64,000 nt of DNA from JAGXLC01 sp964585385. Lineage in GTDB: Bacteria; Bacteroidota; Bacteroidia; Bacteroidales; UBA12077. The stretch covers positions 88,093 through 152,092 of the forward strand of contig CAZPDP010000003.1 of the NCBI GenBank assembly GCA_964585385.1. Reading direction: 5' to 3'. A program made the translations under genes and the position numbers. Positions within the stretch are counted from its first letter, which is position 1, and every line of letters begins with the position of its first letter. Positions 42,751-51,340 of the stretch are shown piece by piece. The notes beneath the pieces were generated by a model. It ran no database searches. It was not told the origin of the DNA and saw only the letters and a list, made by a program, of their open reading frames with translations.

Positions 42751-43626
42751 ATGAAACAAAATGAATTTCCATATTACTCAAAATTTCTGGACGTTTATCA
42801 TTCATCCATGTATTACCTTGAAGCAGGAGAAGGACCTGTCGTACTTTTCCTGCATGGGAATCCTGCAAGCTCTTTTATATGGCGAAACATTATTCCTGAA
42901 GTGAAAAGATACGGAAGGTGTATTGCTCCGGATTTAATTGGTATGGGCAATTCCGGGAAGCCACGGATTGATTATACGTTTGAAGACCATTACCAGTACC
43001 TGAAAGAATTTATTGACAAACTAGGTCTTTCCGAAATAACACTTGTCCTTCATGACTGGGGCTCTGCCCTGGGTTTTCATTACTTTAAAGAAAATCCAGA
43101 CAATATCAGGAGGATTGTTTTCATGGAGTCTTTTATACGACCCTGGGATTCCGTGGAGATGCAATGGGTACATCGAATGGGATTTAAGATGCTTCGAACA
43201 AAAGTTCTTGGGGAATTTTTAATTTTTGGGTTGAACGTTTTTCTTAACTTTATACTTCCCTCCCTGATTGTCAGAAAACTTGAGAAGGAAGAAAAGAGGA
43301 TATATAAAAAGCCTTTCCGTAACATTTTTAACAGGAAACCTATGCTCCGGTGGATACGGGAGGTACCTATAGACGGAGTGCCCTCAAAGATGTACGATAT
43401 AGTAAAGCAGTATTCTTTGTTTCTAAGAAGATCTTCCATCCCCAAGCTTCTCTTATATGCCGAACCAGGGGCTATTATCAACAAGGATACCCGGAGGTGG
43501 TGTGAAGCTCATATTAAAAACCTTACGACTGTATACCTGGGGAAAGGGTATCATTTCCTACAGGAGGATTTCCCGCTTAAGATAGGAGAGGATATACTTC
43601 ATTGGCTGGAAAGTGCTGAAGAATAG
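42751..43626 (+). CDS. dhaA: Haloalkane dehalogenase (HLD-II-like alpha/beta hydrolase)
   Basis: 291-residue alpha/beta hydrolase hydrolysing carbon-halogen bonds. Oxyanion/halide Asn in FLHGNPASSFIWRN, APDLIGMGNSGKP, nucleophile Asp and halide-binding Trp in VLHDWGSALGFHY, catalytic Glu in the HLD-II position FMESFIRPW, and catalytic His in GKGYHFLQEDFP. All five functional positions are present, so activity is probable, but the natural substrate is unknown. Follows a methyltransferase gene after 18 bp. Confidence 0.9.
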   Translation: MKQNEFPYYSKFLDVYHSSMYYLEAGEGPVVLFLHGNPASSFIWRNIIPEVKRYGRCIAPDLIGMGNSGKPRIDYTFEDHYQYLKEFIDKLGLSEITLVLHDWGSALGFHYFKENPDNIRRIVFMESFIRPWDSVEMQWVHRMGFKMLRTKVLGEFLIFGLNVFLNFILPSLIVRKLEKEEKRIYKKPFRNIFNRKPMLRWIREVPIDGVPSKMYDIVKQYSLFLRRSSIPKLLLYAEPGAIINKDTRRWCEAHIKNLTTVYLGKGYHFLQEDFPLKIGEDILHWLESAEE

Positions 43627-43669
43627 GTTTTAATTGTAAGGGGCTCTTTTTTATTTTGTTAGTTTTGCA

Positions 43670-43677
43670 TAAGATTA
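43670..43677 (+). promoter_or_regulatory. -7 promoter element for the protease-HemD fusion gene
   Basis: TAGTTTTG matches TAnnTTTG and lies 25 bp upstream of the ATG at 43703. Confidence 0.45.
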
Positions 43678-43702
43678 TTTTGTTTTAGCAGCGGGAGCCA
43701 AT

Positions 43703-45694
43703 ATGATAAAATACACATTTCCCATACGATACCTTTTGTTTTCCTGGTTGCTTCTGGTTATGATTGGTTTACAACCTATACTTGGGCAAAAAGAATACAA
43801 AACGTATACCCATGTGCACGAAGAAAACCAGTTAGTGAAGAAAGGTATTTCAGTTTATTTTTTAAACGATAAGCTGGAATTTAACCATCCGTGGCTTGAT
43901 TCAATGACGGTTTATAATATGGATTCCGTTGTTTTTGTTGAGGAGATGCCGGAACTGTATGAAATATATGGAACACCCGTATCTTTAAATTTTCAGCTTC
44001 AGGAAGACAGCATTCCTTTGAAATACAAAAGCCCGGAATATTATGTTATTTTTTCAGCTTATCATACCCTCAAAGCCCTGGAATTTTACAAACAAGCTTT
44101 CGGTAATCTTTTAGATTTCCGCGATGAGGGTGAATTTAAGCATATAAAAGTATATCTTGGAGAGTTCATAAATTGCAATCCCGGTGAATATGTTTTTAAT
44201 CCCGTGTCAGAAATTTCTCCTACTACTATCTATCATGAAGTTGGCCACAGAGCTTTCTGTCAGCTTGATGATACGATACCTGTGGGCGATGTTTCAGCGT
44301 TGTTGCATAATGGATTGCTTGAATATTATACAGCATCTATAGCGGATTATCCAGTTGTTGGCGAGGGATTTCTTCCGGAAATGCTTACCAGGGATTTATC
44401 AGAACCCGTACATTACCCTGAGGATCTTCATTATTACCAGGATTTTATGCGTGACTTTTACGCTTCTTATAAAGATACCTTAAGCGCCGGGGAAGCAACA
44501 AAACAACTGTTAGAGCTCAACAGGCAAAGGGCAGAAAGATGTACTGAAAAAATACTGATGACTCACCAGTCAGGCCTTCTCATTGCTCATCCATTATGGC
44601 AGATACGTGAAGAAATCGGAGCAGAAAGAATGGACTCTCTCCTTGCTGAGACTCTGAAAATTTTGCCTTCCACTCTAAAATTAAGAGAGTATTATTACAA
44701 AGGAGAAGTAAAACAGGAACAAGAGACTGCGCAATGGTATGATTTGCTTTATGCTTTGAATATGGTTGATAAAAGAACGTATAAAGGAAAACACTCAACT
44801 GTTATAATGAAATATTTCAGTGAAACCGGTTATGATACCCGTTTGATCCGATATCCCAAACCGGAAGATTCTCAAAGTACAAGGTTTCCCCTGATGAATA
44901 AGAAGATTTTGGTTACAGCTCCGGCCCATTATGCACCTCGGTTTGCTGATATCTTGACAGAATCTGGAGCTAAACCTGTTATGTTACCATCAATTGAGAC
45001 AGTTTTCAACCCGGATACCAAACCAATCGACAACATACTGGAGAATCCCGAAAAGTATGACTGGGTGGTACTTCCCAGCAGAAAGGCTATTGAGTCGTTT
45101 TTTAGACGCGCTGAGGATAAAAATACTGCCCCGGAGGTACTGAATTCGCTCAAATTTCTTGCCATTGGTAAGGATATAGACTTTCTGAGGTCAGAATACA
45201 ATACGGAGGTTTCTTTTATTCCTGAAGAACCCAGTCCAAAAGGAATAACCCAGGCATTCTCAGAAATGGAGAATATCCAAAATCAGTCTGTGGCTGTGAT
45301 TGCTCCAAAAGTAGTAGGTTTGGAAGAACCAGATGTGATTCCGGATTTTATAAGCGGATTAAAAAAAATTGAAATGAAGCCCATAAAAATTGAGGGGTAT
45401 ATTACCCAACCGGCAGATTCAGCCAAGTATTCAAAAGAGCTTTCGTTCATCCGGGAGAAAAAGCTGGATGTTATTGCTTTTACCAGTACGGGTGAGATTG
45501 AAGCGTTGATAAAAATGCTGGGTGATGTAAAATGGCTTAATCAAAATACTGTCGCATGTTTTGGTCCGTACACTGCTGCTAACGCAAGAAAGCTTGGTGT
45601 GAAAGTAGATTTTACAGGCCGTGAGTTCCATTCTTTTGAAGATTATGTAAAAGGGATTACCCAATACTTGAAAGCACAACAGAATAAGAATTAA
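43703..45694 (+). CDS. Secreted HExxH metalloprotease-like protein fused to a uroporphyrinogen-III synthase-like domain
   Basis: One uninterrupted 663-residue frame. Residues 1-30 form a signal peptide (YLLFSWLLLVMIGLQPILGQ). Residues about 30-385 form a metallopeptidase-like domain with zinc motif HEVGH at 178-182 and a likely third ligand Glu in LLEYYTASIAD about 25 residues on (gluzincin-type spacing). From about residue 398 a full-length HemD-like (HEM4) domain begins: KILVTAPAHYAPRFADILTE, DWVVLPSRKAIESFF, KFLAIGKDIDFL, SVAVIAPKVVGLEEP, DVIAFTSTGEIEALIKML, TVACFGPYTAANARKLGVKV. HemD is normally a cytosolic haem-pathway enzyme, so export of this domain is unexpected. An in-frame ATG at 44894 (MNKKILVT) could allow separate expression. 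Confidence 0.85.
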   Translation: MIKYTFPIRYLLFSWLLLVMIGLQPILGQKEYKTYTHVHEENQLVKKGISVYFLNDKLEFNHPWLDSMTVYNMDSVVFVEEMPELYEIYGTPVSLNFQLQEDSIPLKYKSPEYYVIFSAYHTLKALEFYKQAFGNLLDFRDEGEFKHIKVYLGEFINCNPGEYVFNPVSEISPTTIYHEVGHRAFCQLDDTIPVGDVSALLHNGLLEYYTASIADYPVVGEGFLPEMLTRDLSEPVHYPEDLHYYQDFMRDFYASYKDTLSAGEATKQLLELNRQRAERCTEKILMTHQSGLLIAHPLWQIREEIGAERMDSLLAETLKILPSTLKLREYYYKGEVKQEQETAQWYDLLYALNMVDKRTYKGKHSTVIMKYFSETGYDTRLIRYPKPEDSQSTRFPLMNKKILVTAPAHYAPRFADILTESGAKPVMLPSIETVFNPDTKPIDNILENPEKYDWVVLPSRKAIESFFRRAEDKNTAPEVLNSLKFLAIGKDIDFLRSEYNTEVSFIPEEPSPKGITQAFSEMENIQNQSVAVIAPKVVGLEEPDVIPDFISGLKKIEMKPIKIEGYITQPADSAKYSKELSFIREKKLDVIAFTSTGEIEALIKMLGDVKWLNQNTVACFGPYTAANARKLGVKVDFTGREFHSFEDYVKGITQYLKAQQNKN

Positions 45695-45791
45695 AGACTT
45701 TCCTGTCTCTTTGATTACCATAATTGGTTTTGCGATTGGGATAACCATTGCCGTTCTTATTCTTTTCTGGATTCAGGTTGAGTTTTTGTGA
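45672..45791 (+). pseudogene. Fragment resembling the N terminus of a MacB/FtsX-type permease
   Basis: Overlapping the end of the fusion gene in another frame, 45672-45791 encodes about 39 residues ending at TGA. The core SLITIIGFAIGITIAVLILF followed by WIQVEFL matches the first membrane helix of FtsX/MacB-type permeases (compare SVLNILGLSIGIASFMIILL followed by YIQYELS in the intact gene at 57609). No ATG is visible and nothing of the rest survives. It is either a remnant or, less likely, a small membrane peptide. Confidence 0.45.
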
Positions 45792-45904
45792 TGGTTATAT
45801 GTAAAAAAGATGATTTATAGCCCCTTTTTATTATTCCTGTAATTCAAACATTTGAAATTGAATAATTTTTTTAATAGCTTGGTTTTGAAACAAAAAATAC
45901 AATT

Positions 45905-46801
45905 ATGAAAACTTTACAAATTACGATCATCAGCATGCTTGCTCTTGTTGTTGTTTTTGGATGCAAGAAGCAAGGTCAGAAAGAAGAAAATACGGAGAAA
46001 TCCGGTGAACCCGCCAAGCCAGAGCTTATAAGTAAATGGAGCACCGATTCTGTTATGAAAGTTCCTGAATCGGTTTGTTACGATCCAACCCGCAATGTAC
46101 TCTATGTTGCAAATATTGAAGGTAAATCCAACGAAAAAGACGGCAAAGGCTTTATATCAAAAGTTACTCCCGAGGGTGAAGTTGTTAAACTGGAATGGGT
46201 AACCGGACTGGATGCACCCAAAGGGATGGGAGTTTACGAGGGCAAACTTTATGTTACGAATATTGACGAAATTGTAGAAATCAATATCGCCAAAGGAGAA
46301 ATTGCTAACCGGTATCCGTGTAAAGATTCGGAATTTGCCAATGATATTGCCATCAATAAGGAAGGAACGGTGTTTGCATCTGATATGTCTACAAATGTAA
46401 TTTACAGGTTAAAAGGAGAGAAAACCGAAAAATGGGTGGAGTCTGAAAAACTGGATCGTCCAAATGGTCTGTATACTGAAGATGAACATTTGCTTATCGG
46501 TATGAATGGATCTGTGCTGAAAGCAGATTATAAATCCGGTGAGCTTACAGAATTTATAACCAATACAGGTGGTATAGATGGTCTTAAGAAGGTTGGTGAC
46601 GGTTATTACATAAAATCCGACTGGACGGGACATGTACATCTTATTCACCCCCAAAAGGAAAAAATCTTAATACTCGACACCGCTGATGATAAAATCAATG
46701 CTGCTGATATTGAATTTGTACCCGATAAGAATATGTTATACGTCCCTACTTTTAATGATAACCGTGTAATGACTTATGAGCTGAAGCGACAGATGCAGTA
46801 A
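45905..46801 (+). CDS. Beta-propeller lipoprotein (SMP-30/NHL-like)
   Basis: 298-residue lipoprotein (lipobox VVVFGC near residue 20) followed by a charged linker (KKQGQKEENTEKSGE). The mature domain has SMP-30/gluconolactonase-like blades: VPESVCYDPTRNVLYVANI, APKGMGVYEGKLYVTNIDEI, FANDIAINKEGTVFASDMST, RPNGLYTEDEHLLIGMNGS and NAADIEFVPDKNMLYVPTF. The pattern suggests a six-bladed propeller; the metal and substrate residues of SMP-30 lactonases are not clearly identifiable. Single gene, convergent with alr across a repeat element. Confidence 0.82.
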   Translation: MKTLQITIISMLALVVVFGCKKQGQKEENTEKSGEPAKPELISKWSTDSVMKVPESVCYDPTRNVLYVANIEGKSNEKDGKGFISKVTPEGEVVKLEWVTGLDAPKGMGVYEGKLYVTNIDEIVEINIAKGEIANRYPCKDSEFANDIAINKEGTVFASDMSTNVIYRLKGEKTEKWVESEKLDRPNGLYTEDEHLLIGMNGSVLKADYKSGELTEFITNTGGIDGLKKVGDGYYIKSDWTGHVHLIHPQKEKILILDTADDKINAADIEFVPDKNMLYVPTFNDNRVMTYELKRQMQ

Positions 46802-46810
46802 CTATTAATG

Positions 46811-46968
46811 GAGGCTGTCTCAAAAAATGCTTTAATGTATTCCACGCAAAGGTCTGCAAAGATTTTCGCAAAGGTACGTAAAGTCTAATTTGCCGAACCA
46901 TAATACTTTGCGGGCGTTTCGTCAGGGTTCTTTGCGTGAACAAATTTTTTCACTTTCGAGATAGCCTC
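46811..46968. repeat. 158-bp MITE-like inverted-repeat element between convergent genes
   Basis: Ends GAGGCTGTCTC (46811-46821) and GAGATAGCCTC (46958-46968) are inverted repeats with 10 of 11 matches. The interior has CACGCAAAGG, CGCAAAGG and, inverted, CTTTGCGG and CTTTGCGTG, so the transcript could fold. It begins 9 bp after one stop codon and ends 8 bp before the stop of alr, filling the whole gap. No coding capacity. Confidence 0.6.
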
Positions 46969-46976
46969 TGATTTTT

Positions 46977-48131
46977 TCATTTTACCCTGTACCTGGGAAT
47001 TTGCTCAGGAAGTCTTGTGAGCAATTCATAGTTCATGCTGTTGTTCATATCACTAAACGAACTTACAGAGATACTCAGGTTGCCCTGGTCACCGATAAGT
47101 ACTACCTCATCATTCACTTTAACTTCCGGGACATCCGTCACATCAATGACAATCATATTCATATTTACCGTACCAACAACCGTCACCCTTTTTCCACGCA
47201 CGAGTACATGCCCCAGGTTACTTAAAGTTCTGCTAAAACCAAAGCTGTATCCAACAGGAACAACTGCAATTAAACTGTCGCGATTGGTGATATAGCTTTT
47301 GCCATAGCTTACATATTCACCTTCGCCAACGTGGTTGACACTTAAAATCTTGCTTTTCCAGGAGAGCACCCGTTTAAGTGGGTCTTTCGGGGGATTCCCG
47401 TTTTCTTTCAGGTGAAACATCCGGGTTTCCTCACTGGGCCAGAAACCATAATTGGAAATGCCGATGCGAACCAGGTCCATGGTATAATCCGGGAAATTTA
47501 ATAAGCCAGCCGAACATGCCACGTGCCTGTAGCGGGGTTTGAGCCCAAAATTAAAAAACCAGTTGCATGTTTTTTTGAATCGCTGGATTTGTTTTTCCAC
47601 CCGGTTAAAATTGGAAATAGACTCTGCTCCGGCAAAATGGGTGCAAAGACCTTCAAGCGTTATGGTCTTATCATTTTTGGTAAGAATTTCTGCCACATCT
47701 GTTAGTTCGTGTGGCAAAAAACCTGTACGGTGCATTCCGGTTTCCAGTTCAATATGGATGCGTGCTTTTTTGCTGGTTTTCTTTGCCACTTTTGTAACTG
47801 CATTCAGACGTTCCATCGTAAAAACAAAAAACGACACATCATTTTCAATGGCCCATTCCAGGTATTCATCATCCACAAACCCCATGATCATAATTTCACA
47901 TACATCCTGCTTAATTTTGTGAGCACGCATTGCTTCGTCCACACCAAATACCGAGAAATGGGTTACCCCGACCTCTTCAATCATGGGCAAAAGACTTTCT
48001 ATACCATGCCCATAAGCATTTCCCTTTATAACCATGGAATACCGGATGTCCGGACTAATTTTACTTTTCAGATAATGGATGTTGTTGTTGAGGGCCCTTT
48101 TGCTAAGCTCAATATAAGATGTGTGAAGCAT
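46977..48131 (-). CDS. alr: Alanine racemase
   Basis: PLP enzyme supplying D-alanine for peptidoglycan. The PLP Lys is in VIKGNAYGHG (about residue 36; the usual motif is VKANAYGHG), followed by FSVFGVDEA, MHRTGFLPHE, and catalytic Tyr in GEGEYVSYGKSYIT. C-terminal barrel VVPVGYSFGFSRTLSNLG and TVNMNMIVIDVTD. 384 residues, normal. Single gene, followed by the MITE-like element; a bidirectional terminator lies upstream between it and the S9 peptidase gene. Confidence 0.95.
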   Translation of the reverse strand: MLHTSYIELSKRALNNNIHYLKSKISPDIRYSMVIKGNAYGHGIESLLPMIEEVGVTHFSVFGVDEAMRAHKIKQDVCEIMIMGFVDDEYLEWAIENDVSFFVFTMERLNAVTKVAKKTSKKARIHIELETGMHRTGFLPHELTDVAEILTKNDKTITLEGLCTHFAGAESISNFNRVEKQIQRFKKTCNWFFNFGLKPRYRHVACSAGLLNFPDYTMDLVRIGISNYGFWPSEETRMFHLKENGNPPKDPLKRVLSWKSKILSVNHVGEGEYVSYGKSYITNRDSLIAVVPVGYSFGFSRTLSNLGHVLVRGKRVTVVGTVNMNMIVIDVTDVPEVKVNDEVVLIGDQGNLSISVSSFSDMNNSMNYELLTRLPEQIPRYRVK

Positions 48132-48240
48132 AAGGTTTGTAAGGTTTTGATTGGCAAATTGATTTCCTTGACTTAAGAAAGATATTATTTAATACGTATT
48201 TAGCCCGGTAATGTTGACCCCGTTTTTAAATTTATAATAA

Positions 48241-48272
48241 AAAAATCTCCCTCTGATGCGGGGGAGATTTTT
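48241..48272 (-). terminator. Terminator with T-runs on both strands
   Basis: AAAAATCTCCC (48241-48251) pairs with GGGAGATTTTT (48262-48272), an 11-bp stem with T-runs on both sides. It ends the S9 peptidase transcript (minus strand, stop at 48304). Confidence 0.8.
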
Positions 48273-48303
48273 TATTCTTTCTATAGGCTATAGAGATACG
48301 AAT

Positions 48304-50742
48304 TTAATCTTCTTTTTCTATGGTTTTGTTTTTTACATATTTTTCAAGCCACCTGTCTTGTTCCCAAAGCATGTGCAGGACATTCTTTTTTGCTGCATAT
48401 CCGTGGCTTTCTTTAGGAAGCATGACAAGTCTTACGGTAGCTCCCAACCCTTTAAGGGCATTAAAATATCGTTCACTTTGCATTGGATAAGTACCGGAAT
48501 TGTTGTCTGCTTCACCATGAATCAGGAGCATTGGAGTCTTCATTTCATCAGCATGCATAAAGGGTGACATTTCATAATAAATTTCCGGCGCTTCCCAGTA
48601 AGTCCTCTCTTCAGCCTGGAAACCGAATGGAGTTAGTGTACGGTTGTAAGCTCCGCTTCTTGCTATTCCTGCTGCAAACAGGTCGGAATGACTCAGCAGG
48701 TTTGCAGTCATAAAAGCTCCGTAAGAATGCCCTCCTACTGCCACTTTTTCGCGGTCAATGTATCCCATATTGTCAACAGCATCTATGGCTGCTTTGGCGT
48801 TGGCCACTAGCTGCTCTATAAAGGTGTCATTAGGTTCCTCATCTCCTTCTCCAATGATGGGGAAAGCAGCATCATCCAGAACAGCATATCCCTTCATTAC
48901 CCAATAGATTGGAGAACCATACCAGGGATAAGTAAATTCATTAGGTGAGGAAGTTACCTGGCTGGCGCTTGACTTGTCCTTAAATTCACGGGGATAAGCC
49001 CACATCAACATAGGAAGTTTTTCTTTCTTTTCCTTGTCATACTCTGGAGGAAGATATAAAGTAGCGGATAAATCGATTCCATCCTCCCGCTTGTATTTTA
49101 TTACTTCCTTGTGAGCTTTTGTCAATTCTTCAAAGGGATTTTTGAAGTAAGTTATCGGCTTTGGTTTATCTTCTGATTTTACGTTACGAATGTAATAATT
49201 CGGGTATTCTGTTTTGGATTCAATACGAGTGAGAATCTCACCTTTTTTAGCATCCAGGGCAGTATATATACGTTCCAGTTTGTTATTCGGTTTAGCTCTC
49301 CACAGTCTTTCCGACTCTTTTGTCCTGATATTGAGTTTATCTACAAATGGAAGTATTCCTTCTTCAGAATATCCATCACCAAGTAGGTAAATATAATCGC
49401 CTTCAAGGTAAAGCACTTCTTTGCCATACTTGTTTTTCTTTGTGGCCGGTTTCCCCGGATCGTTATACCTGTCCTGATAATTCCTGTCAAATAATACTTC
49501 GGGCTTTTGATCCGGATCAGATGGATCAAAAACATACATTTTTGTGTTACGGGTATTCCACCAGTAATCAATAGCCATTGCTGTTTGGTCATTTCCCCAT
49601 CTAATGCCACCAAAGCGGTTAATGGTTTTCAACAAAGAACTCGGGTCTTCTGTAAAAGGAGCTTCCCATTCATAAATTTCATCGCGGTACTCTGCTTCAT
49701 TTTCAGGATCTCCCTCATCCAGGGCCTCAGCGAATATTATGGTTGCGGGTTTGTCGCTTCGCCACTGGATATTCCTTTTGCCGGTTCTTACAGCCATGAA
49801 GCCTTTGGGAAGATCTTCAATCAGGGGTACTTCCACTATTGTTTTTACTTTTTCTCCTTCTTCGTTGTATACTGTCGATTCAGAGGGGAACCGGTAATAG
49901 GGAACCAGGTAGGAAAAGGGCTTTTCAACAGTGGTAACCAGAACGTATTTCCCGTCCGGGGAAAACTGCATGTTTCTGTACATAGCGGTTTCTTTCCAGC
50001 GTTTCTTTTCCCCGTCAAGGTTTACCTTATACAAGTCAGAAAGAACTAGTTGTTCAAAGTTGAATTCATCGGTTTTGTCCTGAAGCAGGTCCTGGTAGGT
50101 GCGGTTTTGTGCTTTTTGGCCTTTGTTTACAGATACGCGGGGGCCTTCAGGTATTGCCTCGCTTTTATCGATAAGTTCTTTGCGATTTTCCGGGATAAAT
50201 TTAACAAGCAGACTTTTATTGTCGTTGAACCAGTCAAAAGATTCACTCATGTTGGCATTGAGCCTGGGGCCGGTTAGTTTTTTACATTCTGCTTTTTCAA
50301 TGTCAAGCACCCATAATTCAACCCCCTCGTTGGTTGTATGAGTAAATGCCATCATGCTTTCGTCAGGTGACCATTCAAAATTCGAAATTCTGGGTTTTTC
50401 GGGTAAACCGCTTACATTAATTTCTTCTTTTTCTCCAACGCGCATAACAGCCAGATTGTTGTAAAATCTTTCGCGACTCCCAATATTGGTTTTTGGGTTA
50501 ATTCTTAATCCTGCAAGGCGAAGCTCTTTTTCATAAAGTTCTTCAAGCGATTTAAACTGGTCTCTGTAAAGAAGAACCATATTCTCGCCTTTGGAATCTA
50601 TCCTTACGGATGGAGCCAATGGAGCATCAACCAAATTTAGTATTTCCTCTGAGGGCTTTTGGTAGGTTACATCAACCTGGGCGTTTATTATTGAAGAACT
50701 CATAAATACAACACCCAGAAAAAATAAAAGTAGTTTTTTCAT
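48304..50742 (-). CDS. S9 family prolyl oligopeptidase-like peptidase
   Basis: 812-residue secreted peptidase (signal peptide ends near SSIINAQ). The N-terminal half is a WD/DPP-IV-like propeller (SNFEWSPDESMMAFTHTTNE, LDIEKAECKKLTG, MQFSPDGKYVLVTTVEKPFS). The C-terminal alpha/beta hydrolase domain has catalytic Ser in GGHSYGAFMTANLL, Asp in LIHGEADNNSG and His in PKESHGYAAKK. Typical of the Bacteroidota glutamyl/prolyl peptidase group that digests peptides in the periplasm. Transcribed alone. Confidence 0.95.
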   Translation of the reverse strand: MKKLLLFFLGVVFMSSSIINAQVDVTYQKPSEEILNLVDAPLAPSVRIDSKGENMVLLYRDQFKSLEELYEKELRLAGLRINPKTNIGSRERFYNNLAVMRVGEKEEINVSGLPEKPRISNFEWSPDESMMAFTHTTNEGVELWVLDIEKAECKKLTGPRLNANMSESFDWFNDNKSLLVKFIPENRKELIDKSEAIPEGPRVSVNKGQKAQNRTYQDLLQDKTDEFNFEQLVLSDLYKVNLDGEKKRWKETAMYRNMQFSPDGKYVLVTTVEKPFSYLVPYYRFPSESTVYNEEGEKVKTIVEVPLIEDLPKGFMAVRTGKRNIQWRSDKPATIIFAEALDEGDPENEAEYRDEIYEWEAPFTEDPSSLLKTINRFGGIRWGNDQTAMAIDYWWNTRNTKMYVFDPSDPDQKPEVLFDRNYQDRYNDPGKPATKKNKYGKEVLYLEGDYIYLLGDGYSEEGILPFVDKLNIRTKESERLWRAKPNNKLERIYTALDAKKGEILTRIESKTEYPNYYIRNVKSEDKPKPITYFKNPFEELTKAHKEVIKYKREDGIDLSATLYLPPEYDKEKKEKLPMLMWAYPREFKDKSSASQVTSSPNEFTYPWYGSPIYWVMKGYAVLDDAAFPIIGEGDEEPNDTFIEQLVANAKAAIDAVDNMGYIDREKVAVGGHSYGAFMTANLLSHSDLFAAGIARSGAYNRTLTPFGFQAEERTYWEAPEIYYEMSPFMHADEMKTPMLLIHGEADNNSGTYPMQSERYFNALKGLGATVRLVMLPKESHGYAAKKNVLHMLWEQDRWLEKYVKNKTIEKED

Positions 50743-50902
50743 GGAATAAATTTTTAAAGATCATTAAATAGTGTTTCTTACACTAAATTAGATAAAATTT
50801 TTCTAAATCGGATATTCAGCATAAATAATGCAAAATTTTCGTGCTTTCTGAAAGAACGATTCGGAAATTTCTTAAAAGATACCAGGTTTCGTGCATTCTG
50901 TA

Positions 50903-50939
50903 TAAAAAAAATCCCAGAGCTATGATATAGCCCGGGGAT
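50903..50939 (-). terminator. Terminator of the 59-residue protein gene
   Basis: On the minus strand ATCCCCGGGCTAT ... ATAGCTCTGGGAT, a bulged hairpin followed by about eight T residues. It lies 23 bp downstream of the stop at 50962. Confidence 0.8.
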
Positions 50940-50961
50940 ATACCAACTCTATCTGAACTGG

Positions 50962-51141
50962 CTATGCTGCTAAGCTTTTAAAAGCTTCATAAACCAAAAA
51001 AGCTGGCCATACAATGGCTTTGATAAAACCAAGTACACCCATCCAAAATGTTGTGGCCTGGGAAATAAAATAAATTGCGGCACCAATAAATCCTAAGCCG
51101 TATACAGCGCCTGATTGAGGACATTCCTGAACTTTTGCCAT
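50962..51141 (-). CDS. 59-residue membrane protein (conserved small family)
   Basis: Reading the minus strand from ATG 51141 gives 59 residues: MAKVQECPQS, then GAVYGLGFIGAAIYFISQAT, TFWMGVLGFIKAIVWPAF and LVYEAFKSLAA, ending at TAG 50962. Two hydrophobic segments (about 15-30 and 33-50) make it a small double-span or amphipathic protein; a CPQS motif precedes them. I recall similar short proteins in other bacteria (low certainty) but know no function. Its own terminator and the absence of any other gene here support it being real. Too short for ordinary ORF calling. Confidence 0.75.
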   Translation of the reverse strand: MAKVQECPQSGAVYGLGFIGAAIYFISQATTFWMGVLGFIKAIVWPAFLVYEAFKSLAA

Positions 51142-51282
51142 AGTTTTCTTTTTTCATGCAAAGTACAAAATTTACGAATAAAAAGCCAGAAGCTACAAAA
51201 TCCCTTTAACCCAAATTTTTCCATAAAGCAAGGAAGCAGGGGGTAATGTTAAACTTTGATTATTTCATTCAAATATAGTAAA

Positions 51283-51313
51283 AAACCCCGTACTTCTCGA
51301 TAATACGGGGTTT
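51283..51313 (-). terminator. Terminator of the small HTH gene
   Basis: AAACCCCGTA (51283-51292) and TACGGGGTTT (51304-51313) form a perfect 10-bp stem with an 11-base loop. T residues follow on the minus strand. 28 bp after the stop at 51341. Confidence 0.8.
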
Positions 51314-51340
51314 ATCCGAAAATTAATGAATGCTAAATGT

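Noticed and set aside
44880..44900. Possible missed stop codon between the peptidase and HemD parts
   Set aside because: No stop or frameshift is visible; the linker reads in frame with a sensible composition. Read-level checking would still be worthwhile.
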